Source: Owenia fusiformis
Taxonomy: Eukaryota; Annelida; Polychaeta; Sabellida; Oweniidae
Assembly: GCA_903813345.2 (NCBI GenBank)
Contig: CAIIXF020000012.1
Span: 498,001 to 533,500, forward strand
Direction: 5' to 3'
Length of the DNA stretch: 35,500 bases
Shown: positions 20,801-30,564 of the stretch, in pieces
Layout of the letters: each line of letters begins with the position of its first letter
Position numbering within the stretch: position 1 is the stretch's first letter
Made by a program: the position numbers and the translations under genes
Notes under the pieces: generated by a model
Databases searched by the model: none
What the model saw: only the letters and a program-made list of their open reading frames with translations
Told to the model about the DNA's origin: nothing

Positions 20801-21900
20801 CCATTGTAAATATGCTGTTTTACCATACCAATAGAGAATATGGTATGATATTAAACCATATTACGAACCAAAAGCTGGAAAGAGGTAATACCAGCAGATA
20901 ATACGTTGGGTTGATATCACGCCCGTAAAACGAACAAACTACGTATACACGAGGGGGAGAAATACGGGGGATGGAGGAATCGTACGAAAAAAATTCAACA
21001 TTCAACAAATCTGCAATATTTTTTATGTGGAACTATACCATTTTGAGAAGTGCCTTGGTATTATATCATACAACGGGGAGAAATTGTGGCTCCACAGCTG
21101 GTGAGATATGGACAGTGGATATATGCTGTAGTACTATACCATTTGGCAAAACGCCTTGGTATTATGTATATGGACAGTAGATATATACTTCGGTACTATA
21201 TAATTTGGCATCATACAGCATGTTTGAAAAGGTATTGTCTGTACCTCGATATGCCATGCTGTACCACACCATCAGGCAGTATACGGCCAGGCTGCAACAT
21301 ACAACAAATATACCACTTTTGTGCTTAAATATGCTGAACCTGCATTCGAGCTACAGATCTCATCCAGAAGTCATTTCCGGATATTTAAGCCAATGCAATT
21401 CATTTGGATTTTGTGTGAGTTTCAGGTTCACACCTGGTATTAAAATGTCTAACGCATGCTTCGTTTCAAGTGGCTTTCTGAAGTATACATTGTCATTTTA
21501 TTGTTGTGAAAAGTTCTAAAGTGCTTTAGTGCACAATTCCAGAAACTCAAAATTCACAGGTAAACGCCTGGGTACAAAGACAATGCGTCCTTGTAACTTA
21601 CTGGATTCCCACCCGGTAAAGTAAACTATTTTTATTTCTATTTTCATCACCTCAACTGAAAAGCTTAAGCAGATAGATTTGCATCCATCACAATATACTT
21701 TACTTCTATATGTTGCTAAACATGCTAAACACTTTCTTTCTCAAATTCATCATTTTCATGTAAAATAGTTGAATTTATTTCGTTACGAGGACGGCCAGGC
21801 GTCGTAACTAGGTAAGCACCATAACTATTCACTAAGCATTCCTATCGTAGTAGGTAAACACCTCAAACATGGTCATATCTGTTTCCTCTTTGGAGAACAT
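20801..21900. other. No gene; weak tandem similarity at 21010-21230
   Basis: Related stretches with TACTATACCATTTGGCAAAACGCCTTGGTATTAT-like wording recur near 21020, 21125 and 21190 with loss of identity. Overlapping plus-strand frames of 69-104 codons follow this repeat and show no recognisable domain. Nothing else is supported. Confidence 0.4.
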
Positions 21901-21909
21901 GTGCAAACA

Positions 21910-21990
21910 GTATATATCGGGTGTCCCAAAGAATGAGACATTTTTTGACAAGTGTTTTCTCAGCAATTAATAAGCTGAATTCTTTGAAAC
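21910..21990 (+). mobile_element. Solo terminal sequence resembling the ACAGGGTG element ends
   Basis: TATATCGGGTGTCCCAAAGA followed by ATGAGACATTTTTTGAC resembles the left ends of the elements at 22057 and 24118 (CAGGGTG, then a short gap, CAAAAATG). No matching right end was found before the next element, so this is a remnant or a nested partner. Confidence 0.35.
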
Positions 21991-22056
21991 TTTTTATTGT
22001 TAAACTAAAGGTTATAATCAGCAAGCTCTATGAATATGAAGGAGATCATTTACATA

Positions 22057-22430
22057 CAGGGTGACACAAAAATGACACCCAACTTTCGTTGCATAACTTG
22101 TTTGTCAATAACCATATAGACTTTGGCATATTTAAAGTAGACATAATGCGAGAGCACCTCGAGAAATTTCAGATATATGTAGCTCAAGTGGGCCTATTCC
22201 CCTGATATGACCCCGCCAGAATTTTACATCTGGGGGTACTTAAAGGACCATGTGTATGAGATAAAAATCCACAACCCATAGCTGACTTAAAGAGAACAAG
22301 TAACAAGGAAGATCGGGGCCATATTTCCATGTGTAAGGGTAATCAACATCTTTGCCTACAAGTCTATATGTTCATAGACAAACAATTAGTTGTTCAACGT
22401 AAGATGGGTGCAATTTTTTCTGTCACCTTG
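22057..22430 (+). mobile_element. Internally deleted TA-flanked DNA transposon, ~375 bp
   Basis: Terminal inverted repeats of about 70-75 bases: the left begins CAGGGTGACACAAAAATGAC, and the right, in reverse complement, begins CAAGGTGACAGAAAAAATTG. Both continue through a CAACTTTCGTTG/CATCTTACGTTG block to CATATAGACTT. TA flanks each side (22055-22056, 22431-22432). The interior keeps the C-terminal end of a transposase (see 22189). Best explained as a Tc1/mariner-superfamily element that lost its centre. Confidence 0.8.
22189..22278 (+). pseudogene. Transposase C-terminal remnant (DDE/D, mariner-like)
   Basis: Translation from 22189 reads W-A-Y-S-P-D-M-T-P-P-E-F and then YIWGYLKDHVYE, before a TAG at 22279. 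This matches the strongly conserved SPDLTPxDFFLWGYLKxKVY segment of mariner-like transposases (family knowledge). The residue normally Asp (third catalytic position) is Glu here. Downstream codons continue in the same frame with several stops (for example RKIGAIFP), as expected for a dead copy. In an active enzyme this domain cuts and joins the element's ends. Confidence 0.8.
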
Positions 22431-22439
22431 TATTATGCA

Positions 22440-23180
22440 AGAATTGTCAAATTAAAAACAGTATGCAAAAATATCCAATATAAACGGAAGTCACTTATTT
22501 CAGTCTGAAAGAAGCCACTTTCACCACACAGAAATGCCTTTGTGTATTTAATGATATCGCCTCCCATGACATGATTATCCCGTCCTTATTATAAGAAAGT
22601 CTATTTACAGTTACATGGCTCCAACTCTTGCCGTTGTTTCCTTTACAACCGGCTTCCACCCCATCCTAATCACTTTCACTGGAACCCAAATTTTGCGACA
22701 GAAATGATTTTGGATACAGAGAACAATGAAACAAAACAATATACCTGGCACACAGACAAACTTTTTTCACCTAATAGCTGGCGCAAACGCTGTTAAATCT
22801 CATTGCACAGCTCTGATATTGGATTTTTTGACACACATTTTTGTTATTACCCCACCGATAAAATATTACCATTCTATTTCATATTTGTACCACTTGCTAA
22901 TGATACCTTTTATAAAAATTCAATGAATTCGAGTCATCTATTGCAAAGAAAACACTTGTCAAGAGGTGTCTCGCGTTTTGCGACACACGATATATAGCAA
23001 TACATGTATCGACCTGTATGGCATGGAATGCCTTGTTCTAAAGCCTGTCTAGCATGGATCACAAATACAGTACACCCATTTTCTTCAACATAGCATCCCA
23101 CGTGTTGAATGGTGTCGAATCAATCAAATCCGAATTGATCTCCAACGACGCTATGTTGGTTGATACATGGACACATACAT
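22440..23180. other. No recognisable feature downstream of the channel gene
   Basis: Several short plus-strand frames (22726-22926, 22803-22997) show no domain. The sequence lies beyond the probable 3' end of the potassium channel transcript. Confidence 0.4.
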
Positions 23181-23188
23181 TTTAAATT

Positions 23189-23194
23189 TTTTAT
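23189..23194 (-). terminator. Candidate polyadenylation signal of the channel gene
   Basis: On the minus strand this reads AATAAA, about 40 bases after the TGA stop of the channel exon. It is the first canonical signal downstream. The short 3' UTR it implies is plausible but unproven. Confidence 0.4.
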
Positions 23195-23233
23195 TAGATG
23201 TTGTAAATGCGTGTATTCGATTAAGATATGACG

Positions 23234-23868
23234 TCACACTTGTGATTCCTTATCCGGGTCAGGGAATAAGCCTATTTTCATGCCAAGCCATTTACATTTT
23301 TCCTTTACTTCTTCTTGCATCAGGTTAAAACACATGGCTAGCAGTGATAATCCAAGAATTAAATACATTGCACACAGAACAAGTTTCTCCTTTACTGCCC
23401 AAGAGTCTGTTTCTGTGCCTGGAACTATGTCTCCAAACCCTATAGTCGTTAGAGTTATAAAACAAAAATAACTCCCAGTTAAAAAATCCCAATCTTCCCA
23501 ATGTGAGAATAACCAAGCGCCACCTATAATATAACCTGTCATGAGAATGAGACACACAGACACTGGTACCCGGATGTTATCGTCTCCTTCCTCCTCTTCA
23601 TAAACCTCGATGACTTTCTGTTCTTCGGGGATATATTTGATATTTGGGATACCATTATGCTCCTTATGTTTGCCCCGGCCCAAGCACCTTCCTTTGCATA
23701 ACAAGCAGAATACACCACAGCATATCTTCTTGTAAAAGATCTTAAAACAATGGGAGAGGAAGCGACCAATGTTGCTGAGGTAGAGAAATGTCAGAGGTAT
23801 CCCTACAAGGGCGTATATGAGCGTGATCAACCTGCCAGCCTTTGTTTTGGGAGCGATGTGACCATAGC
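23234..23868 (-). CDS. Two-pore-domain potassium channel, last coding exon (TWIK/TWK-like)
   Basis: Encodes 211 residues and a TGA (23234-23236). The exon opens inside the first pore filter: the split Gly codon, then Y-G-H-I-A-P. Order of parts: M2 about 13-36; a Cys-rich stretch 41-62; an acidic stretch 82-97 (EEQKV...EEEEGDDN); M3 about 101-122; second pore helix and filter TTIGFGD 141-147; M4 about 162-184; a short cytoplasmic tail 185-211. Paired GYG and GFG filters and four-segment topology define the K2P family, which carries background K+ current across the plasma membrane as a dimer. The loop and the IPxxFLYLSNIG region resemble invertebrate TWiK 7/18 and vertebrate KCNK18-like members. 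The upstream residues MLQYITTN... are read-through of the intron. No defect is visible, and the exon looks functional. Confidence 0.93.
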
Positions 23869-23886
23869 CTGCAAGTAGAACAATAT
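23869..23886 (-). other. Splice acceptor of the channel exon (phase-1 intron)
   Basis: On the minus strand the sequence reads TTGTTCTACTTGCAG followed by GCTATGG. The pyrimidine-rich stretch and AG place the exon start at 23868, leaving GC of a Gly codon, so the intron is phase 1 and interrupts the first GYG. From family knowledge, an intron at this filter position recurs widely in animal K2P genes. Confidence 0.85.
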
Positions 23887-24117
23887 AAAAATCATTCAAC
23901 ATGGAGTAAAAGGAATTGGTTGTGATGTACTGAAGCATTATTCAAATTGAAGTAAACTAATAGGAACTTGAAGACAAACCTATGTAACAATCTATCGTCA
24001 AAAGATAAAAGAATCATTCGAAATGTCATACACGGACTTTGGAGATAGTAAATAAAACAACTATCATCATTTTCTCAAAGCATCATGTGAAATTTGTTTC
24101 ATGTGGATAATAATATA

Positions 24118-24307
24118 CATGGTGATCACAAAAATGCAACCCTCAAATTTGGATTTGATTATTTATTTTATTGTCGAATTGTTAATTTTCTTGTGTATCA
24201 ATAGATGGAACAAACAGTGGGATACTTTTACTTGTTAGTACATTGCATCTATATCTACGATTTGAGATGTGTATGAAAAGAAGGGTTGTATTTTTGGAGG
24301 CACCCTG
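24118..24307. mobile_element. ~190-bp MITE related to the CAGGGTG elements
   Basis: Ends CATGGTGATCACAAAAATGC and, in reverse complement of the right end, CAGGGTGCCTCCAAAAATAC form an imperfect ~28-base TIR that continues to AACCCT on both sides. TA flanks both ends (24116-24117, 24308-24309). No coding capacity. The termini match the style of 22057-22430. Confidence 0.75.
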
Positions 24308-24481
24308 TATAATAAACACCAAGGCTGATGTTTGAATTATAAATACATTTAAAGCACCTAAAGTATGTGCCACTGGGAAAGCCGGTATATCGGGACATAT
24401 GTTAGAGGATTTTCATGTACACACTGTGATAGATTGAACTTCCGAGCTTCGTGAATCAGTAGCCAGTTGTGTATATGTAGT

Positions 24482-24814
24482 TTATGCCCTTTGGAAAGTA
24501 TGAACAGCAATAACTGATATACCATTATTGTCTTTCTTAATGTTATCAACACCTGATGTGTGAAATTTATGATTTAATATATGGATCTTTCTTTGTTCGA
24601 AAATGTTCAATTTATTGTATTTTTTATGTAAATGGAACTTGCGGCTCATCCACGCATCTGTTGTAGTAAACACACTTATATTTCCAAAGCAAGTATAACA
24701 ATAATAGTATACAGGAGATCGAGGATGTTCACACTTATACATTTTTGATTTTATAATGAATAAAATCAATTTGAAAATAGTACCATCTGAAATCGCAGCT
24801 TTACTTCGTGACAT
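24482..24814 (-). pseudogene. Possible TRIM-like B-box remnant
   Basis: A 110-codon minus-strand frame contains MYKCEHPRSPVYYYCYTC, then WMSRKFHLHKK and LNIFEQRKIHILNHK. C-x2-H ... YYC-x2-C followed by a basic/His segment and a Glu/Lys-rich stretch is the arrangement of a B-box zinc finger leading into a coiled coil in TRIM-type ubiquitin ligases (family knowledge). The expected second Cys pair is not in frame, so the finger would be incomplete. It may be a decayed retrocopy lying in the channel intron. A chance frame is possible. Confidence 0.27.
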
Positions 24815-26000
24815 CTATAAAGAAACTATAAAGAATTTCATAATTTTGTTTACAAAAATGCCATCATGAATCTAGCAAACATCACTGATATTCACCTGGT
24901 TGTAAACAAGATAAACGTCTTTATAACTAAATGGATGAACTTCCGTCGGATATTTTTTTTATTTGCATCATTTTCAGAAAAAAGACATAATTAGGTCTTA
25001 TGCTTAGCACCTTCGTTTGTTAGAATTTTCATCGGCTAGTTACACTTTGATGTGATGTTTTCATTGGTGTACGGATATTCTGTCCACCTTTCTTTATCTT
25101 GATTTGAATTAAGAAGTATGCTATTTATTGCTTAACACGCCAGATATGAACATAATATTATCCGAAACGAATTTCGAAAATTTTGAGGTCGCCATTTTGT
25201 TTGTCGATTTTGACCAATCAGAGACCAATCTCAATAAGGTTTATATAAGCATAGGTCATCTTTGAACTCTGAGATTAATCCACCTGAACAGAGAGGTTGA
25301 TTTGTATCCAAACATCTGGTTACTGAAAAACTACTTAATTACTAGCAAATATATCCAGCACCTATAATAATCGAGTGAAAATTCCCCCACCCTAGTTGTG
25401 TTCCCGTCCTGGTTGCCAAGGTGAGGGGTTGAAAGAATAACATTTTCTCCGACAGAAGTTCATCCTTTTGTTTTCAAAGGGGCAACCAGGTTTGGATCAG
25501 TGGACATATGCTCTTACTTCTTTCCTTCTATTACAGGGTTTGAACACCATTGGACAGTATTTAACAGTATTGAGCTTGTTACATAAGTTACCTTGTTATT
25601 CTATTTGAATATAATTATTTACAGCGCCCTCAATAATTTAGCCGCACTTCTAACAAGTGTGTTATAATTGGGTAAAGTGTAATGAACTTATCATTAAGTA
25701 ACTTATACCTCACCTAACCACCATTAACTGGTTTTATGGGCCACTTGCTATTACGACCATGATTTATATTACCAAGCATACGCCATTCCCATCACTATGT
25801 ACTAAAATTATGAAATACTGCATCCCTATAGGTCAATATGTAGATGGTGTTTGTCGGGACAACTACATGTTTTGTGGATAATGGCTGAGTGATACCCAGA
25901 TTCGCCCCCACTTCACTTATCCCACTTCAGATTTAGGAACTAAAGTAATAAGGCAATCGAATTATGATATCATAATTGTTTTTTTTTCATGTTACTTCTT
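24815..26000. other. No recognisable feature (probable intron or flank of the channel gene)
   Basis: AT-rich sequence without coding frames, RNA motifs or clear repeats. No matching M1-P1 channel exon with a donor after an in-frame TTIG-type codon run was found here on the minus strand. Confidence 0.4.
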
Positions 26001-26004
26001 TTCA

Positions 26005-26130
26005 TATACAGAGTGTTTCATAAGTATGCACCCCCTCTAAAATTATATACCATCTGTAAAGAAAAAGGTGCATGATCCTTTATTAGTCATAACATTTTCA
26101 AAAATTTGTATAATATTACTAAACTCTTGG
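26005..26130 (+). mobile_element. Possible solo end of a CAGGGTG-type element
   Basis: ATATACAGAGTGTTTCATAA followed by GTATGCACCCCC resembles the left ends at 22057 and 24118 in wording and in the nearby TA. No partner end was recognised to the right, so this is tentative. Confidence 0.3.
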
Positions 26131-26747
26131 AGCACATGGCATAAATATTGTGAATAATTGGTAGGAATTTTAATAGATTAGATGAAAATTTAAAAAAGTA
26201 AGCAATGGTTAAAACATTGTCTCACAAACTCACTAATGTGACTTTTTCTGGTCATAATTGACAAGTTTGAAATAAACATTGACACACTGACAGAAAATTA
26301 TGGAGGTGCCAAAACCCGTCTAAAACATGTTTTTAGACAATTTTTAAGCCTTAAATAGCAGTGAAATTAGGGATAAGATGTAACCATTTTGCTCAATAAA
26401 CATTGTATATATCACAGCTGACATAAATTTTGGTATGCATAAGCTAAGTATTGGATGTATAACATATTTATGGGTCATTGAGAAAGATTAAGGGTTATAA
26501 TTATCTTACAATTTCAAGTTTAATGTAATATATGTCCCCCTAACCCTAATTTTGAGCTGAGAAGAGGCCTCTGAATCTGAAGGATGTTACCTCAAATTCT
26601 ATCTGAAAATGGTTGCAATTAATCGGACTTTCATTTTCAAAAAGGTTTATTGGATAGAAGACTTTTTAAAATGATTTATTCCTCTAAAATGTAAATAACA
26701 ATTCATGTCTCAGAAGATCCCCTTCTTGAATATATAGGATTTCTCAA
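26131..26747. other. No recognisable feature
   Basis: AT-rich sequence between the possible element end and the SINE. It contains no coding frame or evident repeat. Confidence 0.4.
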
Positions 26748-26915
26748 ATTTGTAACGACCCTTGGGCACGTCCGTCGGGGAGCTGTAGTGTACCGAGCCA
26801 GATACTAGACTCGAAAGAGAGTGTGCTAAATTCAATGCCCCGTGCGGGAATCGAAACCAGGACCTTCCGCTCTCGAGTCAGACGCTCTACCCCTGAACCA
26901 TAAGGGATAGCATAG
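26748..26915 (-). mobile_element. tRNA-derived SINE
   Basis: The minus strand reads GGTTCAGGGGTAGAGCGTCT, giving an A-box, then GACTCGAGAGCGGAAGG and CTGGTTTCGATTCCCGC, giving a B-box, spaced as in a tRNA gene. The stems do not pair well (T-stem mismatches), and about 100 bases of non-tRNA sequence follow (GAATTTAGCACACTC ... GACGGACGTGCCCAAGGG), so this is a SINE rather than a tRNA gene. The A/B boxes would form an internal RNA polymerase III promoter. The 65-codon frame over it (IPARG...) is a shadow. V-SINE-type molluscan families are a candidate; the family is not determined. Confidence 0.75.
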
Positions 26916-26941
26916 CTAGGTAGATATAGCATTGCCACCAT

Positions 26942-27264
26942 ATCATGCTATATATCATTTTGTTCTTCATTGAAAGTTACATAAGATTACAAGGTTTCAG
27001 GAGTGTTTTTCTAAAAAATACAATGTGACGAGGGCAATTTAAACGAAAAATATGGTTTCCATATTGCACATTTTTAGCTGTTATTATCACAGAGTTAAGT
27101 CCACATGTCTGTGACAGTTATTCACACAAAGATATAGACAGGATTCATGCAGTGGCTTGTTGGGAGGCCAGGGACCACGGTGCCACCGTTATTACTAAAA
27201 ATGTGTAACAGACAAAGTGAACAGATCACCGGATTGGGTCCAAAAAACTTTCAAAAATGCCTAG
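26942..27264. other. No recognisable feature
   Basis: Sequence between the SINE and the 47-bp minisatellite. A plus-strand frame starting at 27147 runs into the repeat and is not convincing. Confidence 0.4.
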
Positions 27265-27935
27265 TGCTTATTGTATATTGCTGTTGTTTTCCTGATTACC
27301 ACCGTTTTACAACCCTGTTGTATATTGCTGTTGTTTTCCTGATTAACACCGTTTCAAACTCATGTTGTATATTGCTGTTGTTTTCATAATCATCACCATT
27401 TCACAGCCCTGTTGTATATTGCTGTTGGTTTCCTGATTAACATCGTTTCACACTCATGTTGTATATTGCTGTTGTTTTCATGATTAACATCGTTTCACAC
27501 TCATGTTGTATATTGCTGTTGTTTTCATGATTAACATCGTTTCACACCCCTGTTGTATATTGCTATTGTTTTCATGATTAACACCGTTTCACACTCCTGT
27601 TGTATATTGGTATTGTTTTCATGATTCACACCGTTTCACACCCCTGATCTATATTGCTGTTGTTTTCATGATTAGCACCGTTTCACACCCCTGATGTATA
27701 TTGCTGTTGTTTTCATGATTAACAACGTTTCACACCCCTGCTGTTTATTGCTGTTGTTTTCATGATTAGCACCGTTTGACACCACACCCTGTTGTATATT
27801 GCTGTTGTTTTCATGATTAACACCGTTTCACACCCTGATGTATATTGCTGTTGTTTTCATGATTAGCACCGTTTCACACCACACCCCTGTTGTATATTGC
27901 TGTTGTTTTCATGATTAACACCGTTTCACGCACCT
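27265..27935 (+). repeat. 47-bp minisatellite, about 14 copies
   Basis: The unit is TTGTATATTGCTGTTGTTTT, then CATGATTAACACCG, then TTTCACACCCCTG, 47 bases in most copies. Early copies (27265-27400) are the most diverged (CCTGATTACCACCG). Two copies carry a short CACCACACC insertion (near 27780 and 27880). Copies grade into unique sequence after 27935. Confidence 0.92.
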
Positions 27936-28650
27936 GACACGAGAAAAGTTAAGAAATTCCATATTTTGAAGATTCCCGATCCAATCCACCTTTTACATGA
28001 ATCCAATCCACTCGATCCAATCCACCTTTTATTCTCTACCACAGTATTTGTATTTTGTATAGGGAATCTCTTCATCGACATTGGTGTGTAGTAAACATGT
28101 ACATGTCATCTTAGTAATGAATAATACTATTTACTACATGTTTGTATATATATGTAGACCATTGTTGTTTACCAGACCCCCTCTTATCTCATGCTTGAGT
28201 GGAATTCACCACTTTCATGTTGGAGTTCAAGACAAATAAAAAAGGGCACGATTTCTGCGATATTGGTAGACTACATTGAATGCAAAATGAAGTAAGAAAC
28301 TACGGAAACAACGGAGTTACGTACGCGCTTATATGATACAAAGATCCACACCTTACGTTTGGATATAGCCTTATGATATTTGAAATTATTCCCACTGTAA
28401 ATAAAATGCTCAACTGTAATCCTGTAAAATGCAAGCTAGTATCTTCCCGCCTGGTCTCTATCAAGATTCACATCATAGAGCCATATATTTATAAAGTAAC
28501 TCTAATTTATTAGCTTTGTTAATGTTCTGGTTAAACCCTACATTTATTTTCCTATCCTAGTTTCTAATTTTAAATTTAAGTTATTTGCTGCACACTTGAG
28601 ATGGCATCATGGTTTTCTGCACTACTTAAGTGATAAAGAAAGGATTATTA
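27936..28650. other. No gene; short direct duplication near 27970-28030
   Basis: TCCAATCCACCTTTTA occurs twice (about 27971 and 28017), joined by ATCCAATCCACTCG. Otherwise AT-rich sequence with no coding frame. Confidence 0.4.
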
Positions 28651-28651
28651 C

Positions 28652-28720
28652 CAGGGGCGGATCTGGAAAATAACAAAGAACAAGAGGGGGGGGGGGGGCA
28701 TTTCAAGTCTGAAGAAATGT
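28652..28720 (+). mobile_element. Possible hAT-like terminus with a G run
   Basis: CAGGGGCGGATCTGG is a typical 5' terminal motif of hAT-type elements in invertebrates (general knowledge), here followed by an A-rich stretch and a run of about 13 G (28686-28698). No matching right end was identified, so the element would be truncated. Confidence 0.35.
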
Positions 28721-29277
28721 TTGGGCCCCCGAAAACCCAAAATTGGACCCAAATTTTGAACATTTGAGGCCCATTTTCCCCGGCCGAGGTACTATCTGTA
28801 AACGTGCATGGCCTAAACACACACCAAATTATTTTCTATTCAAAATGAAAATGATATGTGACTTACATCGTCGATATAAATCTTCTTTAACTACGCCCTT
28901 TGATCGGAAAAATGAAATGAAAGGGGAAGTAGCCGTTTTCAGCTAGAAAAGCTGCAAGATTTAATTTTTCACGAGATAGTTTACTATTGAATTGTGAAAT
29001 GAATAAGCGCACGATGAGGTAAAATATGAAAGTCTTATAGGATTTTTTTCTAAACAATACGCTTTTAAGATCTGTTAAAAAAGGCGCAACGTCAACCCCG
29101 TGCAAAGTCAATGATTATGCTATATAAATCAAGCGACAATGATCTATTCCACCTGTAATGTATACTTACGCCATATCATTATAGAATTAATTGCAATTGC
29201 CGAATCTATAAAACAACGCCCATACGTTATATGGAAACAACTAAAATTAGATGAAAGGAGAGGTGAATGAGGCAGTG

Positions 29278-29337
29278 AACGGAGGGGAAGGGGGGGGGGG
29301 GGGGGGGGTAATCGGAGGGGAAGGGGGGGGGGGGGGT
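29278..29337 (+). repeat. Two long poly-G tracts in a GGAGGGGAAGG(G)n context
   Basis: Two adjacent units each consist of CGGAGGGGAAGG followed by an uninterrupted G run (about 20 and about 15 bases) and GTAAT. Runs of this length are prone to G-quadruplex formation and to sequencing or assembly length error. Confidence 0.85.
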
Positions 29338-29445
29338 AATACGTCTTTACACATATTAATGTATTTTAGAAATTAGGTCTTTAACTCAGTGTAATATCAA
29401 GTAACCGGTCACTTTACAAGTGCTCATATCCCTTGCTGCAACAAC

Positions 29446-29508
29446 TTCACCCCCGTTAACTCCCCTTCGTCACATTTCACCCCCGTTAACCCCTCCCTCG
29501 TCACTTAC
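29446..29508 (+). repeat. Duplicated C-rich unit in the foldback loop
   Basis: TTCACCCCCGTTAACTCCCC then TTCGTCACA is followed by TTCACCCCCGTTAACCCCTC then CCTCGTCAC, a direct duplication of roughly 30 bases. The two units contain multiple C runs, complementary in composition to the nearby G tracts. Confidence 0.7.
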
Positions 29509-29951
29509 GAGTATTTATTACAGAGGTCGTGTAGATGCCAGTTGATTGATTTATGTCAAGAGCATTGACGTTCAATTTTAATTATTTCTGATTTTTATTA
29601 TAAAACGTAAGAAACTTACTTTCAAAACCAGCAATGTCATTCATATTATGATGATAACATCACTTACATGTATTCATTTCAGGTCGCGTTGATTCCCGTT
29701 GCTTGATTTATAGCAAAACATTGACTTGTGCACGTTGGTGCAATGCGCCTTTTTTAAAAGATCCCACGCCTTTAACGTGTATCAGTTAAGAAAAATCATA
29801 CCATTTTATAACAGATTTCACCTTACCGTGCACTTATTCATTTATCGATTCATTAGTTATTTTGTGAAAAATAAAGCTTGCAGATTTGTTGAATTTTCTA
29901 GCAGAAATCGGCTTCCCTTCCATTCATTTTCCCAATCACAGGGCGTGTTAA

Positions 29952-30560
29952 CTATGATTAGAACAGTTAAAATTAAATTCACGAAATTAAATTGAAAAGG
30001 GAAGGCGAATATTGAAATTCTATAGAAATGTTTGGACATTTTATACGTATATTTGGATTCATTTAGGATAAGAATCACAGACACTTAGAATATTATATTG
30101 AAATTATGCAATTAGTATTCAGTAGTAGAAAGCTAACACTTTTGACAGTTAGACTTAATTTGTAAACTGTTCGGTAATTAAGTGTAACCTAATTGCAGAC
30201 TGAAAGAAAATGATTTTCCATGAAATGCCAACTCATTGACGTGTCATTTCCTTGATATATCTTTCATTGACGTGTCGTTTCATTGATGTGTCATTCATAA
30301 TACGATACTACAAATAAATTTGTTTTCAATCTTCTTGAGCCTATAAAAAGATGAGAAAAACATGTATAAATAAAATCTGTGATTTGTGCCATCTAATATG
30401 ATGTACTTGCTTATTATCATTTCAAATTATACATTGATTCTTCTGAGATATCACAGTTCTCTATCAATTCCTTCAAAGTTCAAACTCATATTAATAGATT
30501 GATGAGAATGATGCGATGCGTAAGATAGCACAAAGCAGTGGAGAAACAGAGAAACACATT
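29952..30560. other. No gene; small GACGTGTCATTTC repeats
   Basis: CATTGACGTGTCATTTC, CATTGACGTGTCGTTTC and CATTGATGTGTCATTC occur between 30234 and 30296. Otherwise AT-rich sequence with nothing recognisable. Confidence 0.45.
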
Positions 30561-30564
30561 AGGA

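Larger units (their letters stand above)
28887..29951. mobile_element. Inverted-repeat (foldback) structure with ~285-bp arms and a G/C-tract loop
   Basis: The left arm 28887-29171 pairs with the reverse complement of 29661-29951. Shared landmarks: TTAACTACGCCC/GTTAACACGCCC, GGAAAAATGAAATGAAAGGG/GGAAAATGAATGGAAGGG, TTTTTCACGAGATAGTT/TTTTTCACAAAATAACT, GAATAAGCGCACG/GAATAAGTGCACG, AAAAAAGGCGCA in both, and AAAGTCAATGATTATGC/CAAGTCAATGTTTTGC. Arms are diverged by perhaps a quarter to a third. The ~490-base loop holds two long G runs and a C-rich duplication. Part of the right arm is duplicated inward (AGGTCGTGTAGATG at 29524 versus AGGTCGCGTTGATT at 29681). No coding frame is present. Confidence 0.75.

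Noticed and set aside
23280-23769. Additional frames on both strands over the channel exon
   Set aside because: Shadows of the K2P coding frame.
23976-24000. Possible upstream K2P exon ending just before 23980 on the minus strand (TGTTACATAG/GTTTGT)
   Set aside because: The residues would not match a TTIG filter approach, the donor is weak, and no M1 segment precedes it.
26837-26915. Functional tRNA gene on the minus strand
   Set aside because: A- and B-boxes are present but T-stem and anticodon-stem pairing fails, and a non-tRNA tail follows; a SINE fits better.
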